A stretch of 64,000 nucleotides of DNA from an uncultured Haliea sp. GTDB lineage: Bacteria; Pseudomonadota; Gammaproteobacteria; Pseudomonadales; Halieaceae. Within the stretch, counting starts at the first letter, position 1, and every line of letters begins with the position of its first letter. Where the stretch lies: assembly GCA_947258585.1 (NCBI GenBank), contig CAMYIZ010000048.1, positions 1-64,000 on the forward strand, read 5' to 3'. Made by a program: the position numbers and the translations under genes. Positions 29,574-38,015 of this stretch are shown here, piece after piece. The notes beneath the pieces were generated by a model. The model made no database searches. It worked only from the letters and a program-made list of their open reading frames with translations, and was not told the origin of the DNA.

Positions 29574-29864
29574 TTACTCGACGATGGCAAAGATCTCGCT
29601 CTCACCCATGATGATCAGCTTCTCGCCATCGACCTCAATGGTGTTGCTGCCGGCATACTGGCCGAAGACAACGCGATCGCCGACTTTGACAGCCAGGGGG
29701 CGCACTTCGCCGTTGTCCAGAACCTTGCCTTCGCCAACCGCGATCACTTCACCCTGATTCGGCTTTTCCTTGGCGGAACCGGGCAGAAGGATGCCACCGG
29801 CGGTGGTTTCTTCTTCTTCCTTGCGACGAACGACCACGCGGTCGTACAGCGGACGAATTTTCAT
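29574..29864 (-). CDS. groS: Co-chaperonin GroES (Hsp10)
   Basis: 96 residues. Starts [19 protein letters not shown], with mobile loop [17 protein letters not shown] and closing [17 protein letters not shown]. It caps GroEL. An AGGAG lies ahead of the ATG. First gene of the operon, under the heat-shock promoter and CIRCE-like operator described at 29934-29999. Confidence 0.99.
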   Translation of the reverse strand: MKIRPLYDRVVVRRKEEEETTAGGILLPGSAKEKPNQGEVIAVGEGKVLDNGEVRPLAVKVGDRVVFGQYAGSNTIEVDGEKLIIMGESEIFAIVE

Positions 29865-29933
29865 TGATCAAGTTCTCCTGGTTACAGTGTTATACAGGCC
29901 CACCTGGGCAGACCCCTCTGGGGCTTGCTCGGG

Positions 29934-29961
29934 ATATTGGGGCGGGAAAATGGATTTCAAG
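29934..29961 (-). promoter_or_regulatory. Sigma-32 (RpoH) promoter of groES-groEL
   Basis: On the minus strand CTTGAAA (complement of 29955-29961) is followed after 13 bases by CCCAATAT (complement of 29934-29941). The RpoH consensus is CTTGAAA, 11-16 bases, CCCCATNT, so the -35 is perfect and the -10 has one mismatch. The predicted start near 29926 leaves a leader of about 60 bases. Confidence 0.8.
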
Positions 29962-29964
29962 GGA

Positions 29965-29999
29965 TTTTTTGGCACTCTGGACAAAAGAGTGCCAAAAAA
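29965..29999. promoter_or_regulatory. CIRCE-like HrcA operator upstream of groES-groEL
   Basis: A perfect inverted repeat with 13-bp arms (TTTTTTGGCACTC and GAGTGCCAAAAAA) and a 9-base spacer. The CIRCE consensus is TTAGCACTC-N9-GAGTGCTAA; 16 of 18 positions agree and the spacer is exact. It sits three bases upstream of the sigma-32 -35 box rather than over the transcription start. Both strands read A after the 3' arm, so it is not a U-tract terminator for fxsA. Confidence 0.72.
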
Positions 30000-30002
30000 G
30001 AT

Positions 30003-30416
30003 TCAGTCATCCAGCCGCCGGTATTCGCCTTCCAGCGTCGTCGGCCCCGGAGAGTCGTCCGGGGGGCGAAACGGCTGCGGCTGCGCACCACCAAACCAGC
30101 GCTGCAGCTTGCGCCGCAGGGGGCCGATCAACACCACCAGCGCGGCAAAATCCGAGATCATGCCCGGCACCATCAGCAGCAGCCCCGCCAGCCCCACAGC
30201 CATGTCGTCCAGCAGCAATTGCGGGCCCAGCACCGCGCCCTGCTGAGCCTCGCGCAGGCGCTGGAACATGCCCTCACCCTGGCGCCGCAGCAGCCACAGG
30301 CCCAGCATCAGGGTAAGCAGCACATAGCCCAGCGCGGTGAGGGCGCTGGTTTCAACACCCAGCTGGATCAGCGTGAACAGCTCCAGCCAGGGCAACAGGA
30401 TGATGATGAAGCGCAT
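30003..30416 (-). CDS. fxsA: FxsA family membrane protein
   Basis: 137 residues with about three to four hydrophobic segments (MRFIIILLPWLELFTLIQLG, TALGYVLLTLMLGLWLLR, MAVGLAGLLLMVPGMISDFAALVVLIGP). The LLMVPGMISD signature and the C-terminal basic/proline tail define FxsA, named for suppressing F-plasmid exclusion of phage T7 when overexpressed. It commonly sits directly upstream of groES in gammaproteobacteria, as here. Its physiological role is unknown. Confidence 0.92.
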   Translation of the reverse strand: MRFIIILLPWLELFTLIQLGVETSALTALGYVLLTLMLGLWLLRRQGEGMFQRLREAQQGAVLGPQLLLDDMAVGLAGLLLMVPGMISDFAALVVLIGPLRRKLQRWFGGAQPQPFRPPDDSPGPTTLEGEYRRLDD

Positions 30417-30518
30417 AATGAACCTCCACTCTTCACTCTATGAGGGCGGGGAGCCGGATTGCAAGATGCCGGCCGGGTGCCAACACAGATCTTGCCCTCG
30501 GCGCCGAAAACTCTCACC

Positions 30519-30905
30519 ATGACGGCATTGCACAACAGGGAGCAAGGGCCCGTGGACCGGCCTGAACCCGACAACAAGCAACGCATCTGGCAGGTGGTTG
30601 CGCTGATCCCCGCGGGACGGGTTGCCACCTATGGCGATGTGGCACGGCAGGCGGGTCTGGGCCGTGCGGCGCGGCGGGTCGGACTGGCCCTGGGGCAGCT
30701 GCCCGAAGGCAGTCGCATACCCTGGCACCGGGTTGTCAACAGCGCGGGAAAACTTTCCCTGCCGGCGGGCTCGCCGGCGGAGCGGCAGCAGAGGCAGCGG
30801 CTGCTGGAGGAGGGAATCACCGTCACCGCCAGCGGCCGACTGGACTTGGCTCGCTGGCGCTGGCAGCCGGATCGCGGCCCCGGCAGCGAAACCACTTGCG
30901 AATGA
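30519..30905 (+). CDS. Alkyltransferase-like protein (ATL/MGMT-like DNA base flipper)
   Basis: 128 residues from ATG 30519, after an AT-poor leader. The fold is the C-terminal domain of O6-alkylguanine-DNA alkyltransferase: VVALIPAGRVATYGDVARQAGLGRAAR (recognition helix region, two pieces) and the active-site segment RIPWHRVVNS. The alkyl-accepting Cys of the canonical PCHR motif is Trp, the hallmark of ATL proteins. These bind O6-alkylguanine without repairing it and hand the lesion to nucleotide excision repair. The stop overlaps the next start (ATGA). Confidence 0.9.
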   Translation: MTALHNREQGPVDRPEPDNKQRIWQVVALIPAGRVATYGDVARQAGLGRAARRVGLALGQLPEGSRIPWHRVVNSAGKLSLPAGSPAERQQRQRLLEEGITVTASGRLDLARWRWQPDRGPGSETTCE

Positions 30906-32089
30906 ACAGCCGACCCGCTGGAACCGGACCGGCGAAGGTCGCGCCTGGCGTGGATCTCGCGGAGGGTGTACGGGACCGCAGCGGCTATCTGGAGCCACTG
31001 GAAAGTGTGCGCGGCATTGCGATTGTGCTGGTGTTCCTGTTTCACGCCTGGGGCATCAGCGGCCGGCGACTGACGGGCGAACCGGCTCCGGGGTTGAGCT
31101 TCATCATCGCCGGCAACACCGGGGTCACCTTGTTCTTTGTCCTCAGTGGTTTCCTGCTGGCCCTGCCATGGCTGAAATACCAGTACCAGCCGGTTCGGCC
31201 CAGACCCTCGGTTACCCGGTACCTCAAAGCCAGGGCCTTGCGCATACTCCCCCTGTACTACAGCGCGCTGCTGCTGGCCTGGCTGGCCACTGGCAATACC
31301 GCCACGATCGCCCAGGCGGCGGCGTTCCAATTCGTGGGATTCAGCGTCTTCCCCTACAGCACAGTGTGGTGGACGTTGGCCACGGAAATGCAGTTCTACC
31401 TGCTGTTGCCGCTGCTGGTATCACTCTGGCTCCTTGGCCGGGGCGGGCGCCTGCTCTGCGCGGCCCTGCTCCTGGGCTGGCTTTACGCCTATGCCACGCT
31501 GGTGCTGCTGGCCGAGCCCGGGAGCGGACAACATTCTTTCGTCCTGACCAAGTCGGTTTTCGCCCGGCTGCCGGCGTTCCTCCTTGGCATTGCGGCGGCG
31601 GCATTCTACCTCCGCGCCAGTCGCTGGCAACCGGTGGTACTGCAGACCGCCGCCTGGCGCCATGGTGGCGCACTGCTGTTACTGGCCACCCTGGTCCTGC
31701 TTGAGCGGGTGCTGGCGCACGTGGTGCTGATGGGTGACCAGCAAGCGGAACTGCACTGGCACATTCATCACACCTGGGAGGCCGCCTTGTGGGCCCTGTT
31801 CATCCTCTGCCTGTTGCTCTGTCGAACACCTGCCTCAGGCCTGCTGATCAACCGCGGTCTCGCGCTCACCGGCAAACTGTCCTACTCGCTCTACCTGATC
31901 CATGTGCCAGTGCTGTTCTACCTGCTCTATCCGCAGCGAGAGCGATTGGCAGCGCAGGATTTACAGAGCGCCTGGTGGCTGTATGCTGTCACCGCCGCCG
32001 CGCTGGTGCTGTCCCTGCTGCTGTCCTGGCTCAGTTACAGCGTCATCGAAAAACCTTTCCTGCAACTGAAACGCCGAATCTCGCTCTGA
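30902..32089 (+). CDS. Acyltransferase 3 family membrane O-acyltransferase
   Basis: 395 residues with about ten membrane helices. The opening LEPLESVRGIAIVLVFLFHA contains the RG and the conserved His of the acyltransferase 3 (OafA/YrhL/NodX) family; GVTLFFVLSGFLLALPWL and SYSLYLIHVPVLFYL are the other signatures. Such proteins move acetyl or similar groups onto sugars at the membrane. It is coupled to the upstream ATL gene and followed 25 bases later by a sulfatase. The opposite-strand glycan cluster begins just beyond, so acylation of the same glycan is a reasonable inference. Confidence 0.9.
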   Translation: MNSRPAGTGPAKVAPGVDLAEGVRDRSGYLEPLESVRGIAIVLVFLFHAWGISGRRLTGEPAPGLSFIIAGNTGVTLFFVLSGFLLALPWLKYQYQPVRPRPSVTRYLKARALRILPLYYSALLLAWLATGNTATIAQAAAFQFVGFSVFPYSTVWWTLATEMQFYLLLPLLVSLWLLGRGGRLLCAALLLGWLYAYATLVLLAEPGSGQHSFVLTKSVFARLPAFLLGIAAAAFYLRASRWQPVVLQTAAWRHGGALLLLATLVLLERVLAHVVLMGDQQAELHWHIHHTWEAALWALFILCLLLCRTPASGLLINRGLALTGKLSYSLYLIHVPVLFYLLYPQRERLAAQDLQSAWWLYAVTAAALVLSLLLSWLSYSVIEKPFLQLKRRISL

Positions 32090-32114
32090 GACCGGCGGCA
32101 GACGAGTCGCCCAT

Positions 32115-33527
32115 ATGGTTCCCAGCCCCAACATACTGCTGCTCATGACCGACCAGCAGCGCTATGACTCTCCCGGGTACTACCGCGGCAGTGGCAGTTC
32201 GGATACCCCCCGACTGGACCAGCTGGCGGCCAGCGGAGTGGTCTTTGACAGTGCCTACAGCAGCGATACCGCCTGCATTCCCGCGCGCTCGTCGCTGATG
32301 ACCGGGCTGCTGCCCCACCGGGTGCCGACCGGCGGCTGGCGGCCCAGGGCGCAAACCGACAGCGGCAGGGCCTTGCGGGAGGGCTACTGGACCCTGGCCC
32401 ACGCCCTGCGGGACGCGGGCTACCGCACGGGCCTGTTCGGGAAAATGCACTTTGCGCCGATCCGCGCCCAACACGGCTTTGATGTCATGCAGACCTGTGA
32501 ACACCTCCCCGCCGGGTACGATCCTGGCGAACAGGATGACTACCGGCGCTGGATCCTCTCCACCGGACGCAAGGACCTGCGCTTTGTCCGACCGGCGCAA
32601 CCGAAAGTCTTTCCCTATACCATGGACGCACACCCCACCCGCTGGATCACCCGCCACGCGCTGGAATTTCTCCAGGGCGGGCAGGCTGGCAGCGGTGCCG
32701 GAGCCACGGCGCCGTGGTTTGCGGTTGTCTCCTATACCGACCCGCATACACCCTTCAGTCCTCCCGAGCCCTACGCATCGATGTACCGGCCGGAGGAGCA
32801 GGTACTCCCGCAGTCGACCATCGACAGCAACCGGGGCCTGCCCTGGCCTTTCTCGGAGATCATGGAGCGCCCCGACCCGGGCGCCTTTTTCGCCCCCCAG
32901 CGCACCGACCAGCACAGCGAGGATCACCTGCGCCGGGTACTTGCCGCCATTCGCGCCGCGATCAGGCATGTGGATGACGCCATCGCCGAGATTTTGCAGC
33001 AGGTGGACCTCGCTAACACGCTGGTGATTTTTCTCTCGGACCACGGGGACTACGGCGGCCACCGCGGGTTCCTGGGGAAAATTCCCTGGCTGCCCTTCGA
33101 CGACCTGGCCCGGGTGCCCCTCGTGATTGGCGGCGCCGGTGTCGCCGGCGGGCGGCGGATAGCGGCACCGGTACAGAGCTTCGACTATGTCGCCACCGTA
33201 CTGGATCGAGTGGGCCTGGCCCGGCCCTGCGCGGACATGGATGCAATCAGCCAGCTACCCGTGCTGGCAGGGGCTGACGCGGATGTGAACCGGGCGGTAT
33301 TTTGCTCCACGATGGAAGGCACACCAATGCTGCGGCGCGACCGCTTCAAGCATATCTGGCATTCGATTGCCGATGTGCACATTCTCTACGACCTGGAGGA
33401 GGACCCGGGCGAAACCCGCAATATCGCCGGGGACCCGCGGCACCGGGACCTGCTTGCGGCCAATGTCGAGCTGTTGCGCGAGGTGCTGGCCCGGCCGGTA
33501 CCGGACCTGTGGCGAACTAGCGCCTGA
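32115..33527 (+). CDS. Type I sulfatase / arylsulfatase-superfamily hydrolase
   Basis: 470 residues of the alkaline-phosphatase-like superfamily. N-terminal PNILLLMTDQQRYD gives the metal-binding Asp. TACIPARSSLMTGLLPHR carries the C-x-P-x-R motif (Cys54) that is converted to formylglycine in type I sulfatases. GLFGKMHFAP and IFLSDHGDYGGHRGFLGK give further metal and catalytic residues. No signal peptide is visible, so a cytosolic location is predicted, unlike most exported polysaccharide sulfatases. Choline-sulfatase- or phosphonate-monoester-hydrolase-like activity is possible. Its end overlaps the convergent FkbM gene by 11 bases. Confidence 0.9.
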   Translation: MVPSPNILLLMTDQQRYDSPGYYRGSGSSDTPRLDQLAASGVVFDSAYSSDTACIPARSSLMTGLLPHRVPTGGWRPRAQTDSGRALREGYWTLAHALRDAGYRTGLFGKMHFAPIRAQHGFDVMQTCEHLPAGYDPGEQDDYRRWILSTGRKDLRFVRPAQPKVFPYTMDAHPTRWITRHALEFLQGGQAGSGAGATAPWFAVVSYTDPHTPFSPPEPYASMYRPEEQVLPQSTIDSNRGLPWPFSEIMERPDPGAFFAPQRTDQHSEDHLRRVLAAIRAAIRHVDDAIAEILQQVDLANTLVIFLSDHGDYGGHRGFLGKIPWLPFDDLARVPLVIGGAGVAGGRRIAAPVQSFDYVATVLDRVGLARPCADMDAISQLPVLAGADADVNRAVFCSTMEGTPMLRRDRFKHIWHSIADVHILYDLEEDPGETRNIAGDPRHRDLLAANVELLREVLARPVPDLWRTSA

Positions 33528-34254
33528 TCCACTGCTCCCAGACAAAGGGGTAGTCCCAGACCTTGTCGTGGGTTTTCGCCAGCTCGCGCTGGATCCGCCG
33601 ACGTCGACGATGCGCACCCTCATACCATTCGTGGAATTGAATGGTGTAGACCCGGATCTGGTGCAGGCGCCCGGCGCTGATCAGTCGCTCCAGCAGCGCG
33701 TATTCAGCACCCTCGATATTGAGCTTGATGATGTCGACCTCGGCATGGCCCAGCTCATCCAGCACCCCGACCACATCGCGCACCTGCACCTCGACCCGAT
33801 CCTCCGTTTCGCCCCGGTCCTCTCCTCCGCCGGTATCCACGGCGTAGAGCGTCGACCCCATACCGCGCTGGACCATGGGTAGCCACGCATCCTCTCCGCC
33901 CAGCCCATAGGGCAGGCACTCTATGTCAGGCTCGGTGGCGAAACGCCGGCCCAGATAGGCGATCGAGGGGGGGTCCGGTTCGAAGGCATAGATGCGGGCA
34001 CGGTACATTTGATGCACCCGCGCCGCCCAGTCGCCGTGATAAGCGCCCACGTCCAGGGCGATGCTGCCCGGCTGCAAAGGCGCCTGGTACATGATGTCCG
34101 GATTGACCATCGTGGCGCCGATAAAGCGGTAAAAGGTCGGTCGGTAGTAGTGCAGCTCCAGTGCGGCGCGCATGAAACCTGACTGCTGTTCGCGCCGGCG
34201 CCGGTACCAGATGTAGGGAAACAGCAGCTTTTTCTTCAGCTGGTACCAGTTCAT
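33517..34254 (-). CDS. FkbM family methyltransferase
   Basis: 245 residues from ATG 34254. The SAM-binding part begins SIALDVGAYHGDWAARVHQMY, then IYAFEPDPPSIAYL and VDIIKLNIEGAEYALLERLI; the last is the FkbM signature. Family members O-methylate sugars or small molecules, including surface glycans. The N-terminal 60 residues are rich in aromatic and basic residues. It is the last gene of the decoration operon, 34 bases after the GT2 gene upstream. Confidence 0.88.
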   Translation of the reverse strand: MNWYQLKKKLLFPYIWYRRRREQQSGFMRAALELHYYRPTFYRFIGATMVNPDIMYQAPLQPGSIALDVGAYHGDWAARVHQMYRARIYAFEPDPPSIAYLGRRFATEPDIECLPYGLGGEDAWLPMVQRGMGSTLYAVDTGGGEDRGETEDRVEVQVRDVVGVLDELGHAEVDIIKLNIEGAEYALLERLISAGRLHQIRVYTIQFHEWYEGAHRRRRRIQRELAKTHDKVWDYPFVWEQWIRR

Positions 34255-34288
34255 TGGCCGGCGCCCTCGCCCATCGTGCAACCGGCGC

Positions 34289-35185
34289 TCAGGAGCGGCG
34301 CCAACGCAGGTGTATCTTCGAGGCCTGCGTCGGCAAGTGACCGAGGAAATTCAGCGGCTTGTCGCTGACCAGCGGGCCGTCCCCGCGCAGCGCCCGGTAC
34401 TGGTTCCGGTAGGACTCCAGGCGGGCTGCGCGGGCGGCGTTGTCGCTATTGGTCGTCGTGCCGCCGTGAACCTGGTGGAAGCTGCCTTCGCCCACCAGCT
34501 GCAGGGCCACCGCGCCATCGGCGTCGATCGCGCGCCGGTAAAGATCCAGGTTGAGAAAGCCCCCGCCCGGCAGGTCAAATTGCTCGTCGCTGCCCCCAAT
34601 CGCATGGTAATGGGCCCGGGTCATGAACAAACAGTTGGATTCAAACATGCGGTTGAACCAGGTGATCCGGTCGGCGCCGCTGGTCAGCGGCGCACCCACC
34701 TCGAACAGGCGGTAGCCGTCCGCCGGCCAGGCGATCTGTTGCAGCAGCGCATCCTCAGACTGCTGGTTGTAGCCTTGCGGCACGGTTTCCGGCTGCTCAC
34801 CCGGACCCAGGTAAAAATAACGTACGGCAACCACCGGACAACTGAAAGCAGCGAATCCGCGCAGGGCCCACTCGAACACCCCCGGTGTCAGCACATGGGC
34901 CCCGTCGACCATCAGGCAGAGGATGTCGCCGCGTGCAACCGCCGCGGCCCGGTTCAGCGCCTGCGCCGGAGAGGCCTGGGCTTCGTCGATACGCAGCAAG
35001 GTTACCGGGACATCACCTGTTTCCTCCGCATCCACCCGCAGGGGCTCGGTGGACCCGTTGTCCACCAGGATCACCTCGTAGTCCAGCGCCGCCGCCACGG
35101 TCTGGTAGTCGCGCGCCAGGGCCTGCAGGGTCCGCGGGATTTCGCGCTGCATATTGTAGGCAATAACGATGACGGACAGCTTCAT
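34289..35185 (-). CDS. GT2-like glycosyltransferase (paralogue of the gene at 37012-38004)
   Basis: 298 residues with a GT-A fold start (MKLSVIVIAYNMQREIPRTL, EVILVDNGSTEP) and SPAQALNRAAAVARGDILCL, then LMVDGAHVLTPGV, where VDG stands in for the DXD metal site. Later motifs are ESNCLFMTR, GGGFLNLDLYRRA and EGSFHQVHGGTTT. No membrane helix; cytosolic transfer of a sugar to a growing glycan is predicted. It shares these blocks with the glycosyltransferase at 37012-38004, indicating an old duplication. Confidence 0.88.
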   Translation of the reverse strand: MKLSVIVIAYNMQREIPRTLQALARDYQTVAAALDYEVILVDNGSTEPLRVDAEETGDVPVTLLRIDEAQASPAQALNRAAAVARGDILCLMVDGAHVLTPGVFEWALRGFAAFSCPVVAVRYFYLGPGEQPETVPQGYNQQSEDALLQQIAWPADGYRLFEVGAPLTSGADRITWFNRMFESNCLFMTRAHYHAIGGSDEQFDLPGGGFLNLDLYRRAIDADGAVALQLVGEGSFHQVHGGTTTNSDNAARAARLESYRNQYRALRGDGPLVSDKPLNFLGHLPTQASKIHLRWRRS

Positions 35186-35214
35186 GTTAGGGACTTCCGC
35201 GGCCGTGCCCGGGG

Positions 35215-36207
35215 CTACAGCAGGATGGGTTGCTGCTTCAGTGGCGCGGTGGATGCGGCAAAGAACCAGGACTCGATAGCATAGCGCACCGCGGTGTGAT
35301 GCGGCCCAAAGGCCGTCCGGTGCAGATTGTAGTGGTCAAAAAAGAGCGCATCGCCCGCGGCAAAACGCGGCTGCACGATGCCACACTCCGCCGCCACCTC
35401 CGCCACCAGGTCCGGGCCCACGGTCCAGTCGAAGACCGCGCCGGCGGTGCCCGTGGGGTAGATCTCGCGGCGACCGTCGAGCACCAGGTCCAGGCCGGGG
35501 GCGGGTGCATCGCCGCCACAGTCACTGAGGGCCAGCCACATGTTCACGGTCTGGATAGCTTCGCCGAGGAAGCGACCGTCCTGATGCCAGCCGGCCTGTG
35601 CGCCGTTGTCCGGGGCAACCTTGCGCAGCACCCACTTCTTGACGGACAGCCGCGCGGGCTCCCCAAAATAGGCCGCCAGCAGGTCCGGCAGCCCCAGGGC
35701 GGCATAGAGTTCCAGCAGTTCACAGGCAACCCGCGGCGAGTCCACGGCCCAGATGGAACTGCTGGCGGATACCGGCTCCCCCGGCTCGGCGAAGAACCGC
35801 GCCGGGGCGCCGCTCACCTCCGCCGAGCGCAGGTACCACGCCGCCCCGTCCTCGCGGGGTGGCGCGCTCTCCGGATGCTCACGGGCGGCCACCACCCGGT
35901 CAATGAGAGTGCGCAACTGCCCGGCCTGCGCGGGATCAACCAGGCCGCGGACAATCGCGGCACCGGATCCATGGATGGCCTCGCACAGCCGCTGTGCACT
36001 CATTTCGCGACGCGGTATTTCCGGGATCACAGCGTGCCCCGGAGCCCTGTCCACCCCGGCCACCGACGGAACCGTCGCGGACTGCGGTGGCCGCTCCCTC
36101 CCGGCCCGGATGCGCAGGTCCAGGATTTGCTGCTGAAGCTCGGCGCTTGCCTGGCGGCGGTTGGCCCGCTCCAGAACGGCCAGCGCCTCGGCTACTGACT
36201 CCGCCAA
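35215..36207 (-). CDS. Phytanoyl-CoA dioxygenase (PhyH) family oxygenase
   Basis: 330 residues. The Fe(II)/2-oxoglutarate facial triad is visible as GWHQDGRFLG (His-x-Asp) and the distal DHYNLHRTAFG (His), with RYAIESWF supplying the likely 2-oxoglutarate-binding Arg. An N-terminal 60-residue segment (VAEALAVLERANRRQASAEL) is helical and outside the domain. Members hydroxylate lipids or small molecules; here the position within a glycan operon suggests hydroxylation of a sugar or lipid carrier, which is inference. Five bases from the methyltransferase gene upstream. Confidence 0.85.
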   Translation of the reverse strand: MAESVAEALAVLERANRRQASAELQQQILDLRIRAGRERPPQSATVPSVAGVDRAPGHAVIPEIPRREMSAQRLCEAIHGSGAAIVRGLVDPAQAGQLRTLIDRVVAAREHPESAPPREDGAAWYLRSAEVSGAPARFFAEPGEPVSASSSIWAVDSPRVACELLELYAALGLPDLLAAYFGEPARLSVKKWVLRKVAPDNGAQAGWHQDGRFLGEAIQTVNMWLALSDCGGDAPAPGLDLVLDGRREIYPTGTAGAVFDWTVGPDLVAEVAAECGIVQPRFAAGDALFFDHYNLHRTAFGPHHTAVRYAIESWFFAASTAPLKQQPILL

Positions 36208-36212
36208 ACCGG

Positions 36213-37001
36213 CTAACCCTCCTCCGCCTGCTTGCCCTGCCCACCCTTGTCGGCCTGGACATGGTCCTTGGGCTTGAATCGCTTTGCCTGCCGCCGCGCT
36301 TCCAGGAAATGCGCCGCATGAGAGTAAAACTGCCGCAGCCGCTTCCCGGTCTCCGGGTCGCCGGAGAACAGCAGGTCGGTCAACTCCGTTGTTGGGGGAT
36401 TGCCACCGGGTTTGCGCAATACGCCAAGGCCAAACCCGTGATTGAACCTGAAGATCTCTTCCTGCTGCGCTTCAAGTTCGGCAAAGAACTTCCAGGCGCC
36501 GAAGTCCTTGATCCGCGCCATCACGTCGTGGAACAGGACGATGCCACCGGGCTTGACCTTGGGGTACCAGTTGTCGAAATCTTCCTTTACCGCGTCGTAG
36601 GTATGCAGGCCATCGATATGCAGCAGCTCTATGCTGTCCTGCTCGAAGTGGCGCAAGGCCTCGTTGAAATACATCCGCAGTAGATAAGTGATGCCCCGGT
36701 AATGCTCGCGGGCGTGGTGCTGGACATCCTTGAAAATACTGTCATCGTAGGCGTCGGTGTGCTCGTCCCCTTCCCAGCAATCTATGGCGTAGGCGACCCC
36801 GTCTATGTCGTTCTCCACCATCGCCTGGCAGAACGTGAAGAAGGACAGGCCGTTATAGACGCCCAGTTCCACCACCAGCTTCGGCCGGATCGCGGTCACC
36901 AGGTCGTAGGCAAACGGCAGGTGATCGACCCAGGTACTGAACACCATGCGCCGGGGTTCGAAGCGCTGCAGGGAAGGCGGGAAATAAATCTTGCTGGTCA
37001 C
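36213..37001 (-). CDS. Class I SAM-dependent methyltransferase (Methyltransf_24 type)
   Basis: 262 residues. The SAM motif is KLVVELGVYNGLSFFTFCQAM, followed by YAIDCWEGDEHT, IELLHIDGLHTYDAVKEDFD and PGGIVLFHDVM, the pattern of class I methyltransferases encoded in surface glycan clusters. A lysine-rich tail (KRFKPKDHVQADKGGQGKQ) closes the protein. Predicted to O-methylate a sugar. It is packed between the GT2 gene (10 bases) and the PhyH gene (5 bases). Confidence 0.85.
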   Translation of the reverse strand: MTSKIYFPPSLQRFEPRRMVFSTWVDHLPFAYDLVTAIRPKLVVELGVYNGLSFFTFCQAMVENDIDGVAYAIDCWEGDEHTDAYDDSIFKDVQHHAREHYRGITYLLRMYFNEALRHFEQDSIELLHIDGLHTYDAVKEDFDNWYPKVKPGGIVLFHDVMARIKDFGAWKFFAELEAQQEEIFRFNHGFGLGVLRKPGGNPPTTELTDLLFSGDPETGKRLRQFYSHAAHFLEARRQAKRFKPKDHVQADKGGQGKQAEEG

Positions 37002-37011
37002 TGTATTATCC

Positions 37012-38004
37012 TCAGGCCGGGCCGCCGTCGAGTGGAGCCTCGCCGCGGGCCGCGAGCACCCGGGCAGCAGAATAATGCACGAATTTCTGCGCCTGTGCCG
37101 GAATTTCCCCCAGATACACCGGCTGCGTCACCGGGCTCGCAAACTCCTCGCCGCGCAGGGCACGATACTGCTCCCTGCTCTGTTCGATATAGGCATCGCG
37201 CAACTCACGGCTCTGGCCGCCGGTGGTCACGCCGCCGTGGAACTGGTGAAAGGTGCCCTCACCGAGAGCAATGACGTGCTGCACACCGGGATGTTCACAG
37301 GCGCGCTTGTACAGGTCGAGATTGATCAGGCCGCCGCCCCGCAGGTCGAAGCGCGGATCGCAACCCTCCAGGGCCTGCCACAGTAACCGGTGCAGGCTGA
37401 GGCAGTTGCTCTCGCTGTTGGGCATGAACAGGCCCGGCGCGCTGGAGCCGCTGAAGCAGGCGATATCAAACAGGCGGTACCCCGACTCGGGCCAGGCGAT
37501 GGACGCCAGCAACTCGCGTTCACGTTCCAGGTTGTAACCGCTGTTCACCGCTTCCTGCTGCAGTTCACCGCCGAGGTGGTAGCCCGGCACCGCGACCACC
37601 GCGTTGTCGAGCATGCGGTGCCCTCTGAGGATACTGCGTACCACGCCCGGGGTGAGCATGCGGGCCCCATCGATCATGACGCAGATATGCTCGCCGCGGG
37701 CCACACTGGCTCCGTAGTTGATCGCCTGGGCGGGGCTGGGCTCGGGCTGCTCGCGCAGGAAATAGCGGACGTTATCCGGCAGGCTGTCCAGGAACGCCGG
37801 ACGCATCCGGTTGGCGGACGCGTTCTCCACCACGATTATCTCGTACTCAGCACCCGTCACCTCCAGTTGGTAACCGGGCAGGAGGGAACGTACGGTATTC
37901 TCCGCCTGCAGCGGCATATCGTAGACGATCACCACAAAGCTGACGGCGATCACATCGCCGCCGTTACCTGCCCTGTCGTCCTTCCTTAGAAATCGTGCCA
38001 GCAT
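37012..38004 (-). CDS. GT2-like glycosyltransferase (paralogue of the gene at 34289-35185)
   Basis: 330 residues. GT-A features are SFVVIVYDMPLQAENTVRSL, YEIIVVENASANRMRP, SPAQAINYGASVARGEHICV and VMIDGARMLTPGVV. The blocks ESNCLSLHRLL, RGGGLINLDLYKRA, EGTFHQFHGGVTT and QYRALRGEE line up one to one with the other GT2. A 15-residue basic leader is extra. Predicted cytosolic glycosyltransferase of the same assembly line, perhaps adding a related sugar. Confidence 0.88.
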   Translation of the reverse strand: MLARFLRKDDRAGNGGDVIAVSFVVIVYDMPLQAENTVRSLLPGYQLEVTGAEYEIIVVENASANRMRPAFLDSLPDNVRYFLREQPEPSPAQAINYGASVARGEHICVMIDGARMLTPGVVRSILRGHRMLDNAVVAVPGYHLGGELQQEAVNSGYNLERERELLASIAWPESGYRLFDIACFSGSSAPGLFMPNSESNCLSLHRLLWQALEGCDPRFDLRGGGLINLDLYKRACEHPGVQHVIALGEGTFHQFHGGVTTGGQSRELRDAYIEQSREQYRALRGEEFASPVTQPVYLGEIPAQAQKFVHYSAARVLAARGEAPLDGGPA

Positions 38005-38015
38005 TTATTATCCGT

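Noticed and set aside
29965..29999. The perfect inverted repeat as a terminator of fxsA
   Set aside because: The sequence after the 3' arm is A-rich on both strands, so there is no U-tract; spacing and core match CIRCE instead.
30003..30416. FxsA as an anti-phage gene
   Set aside because: The phage-exclusion effect is an overexpression phenotype; the gene's place next to groESL is the ordinary one.
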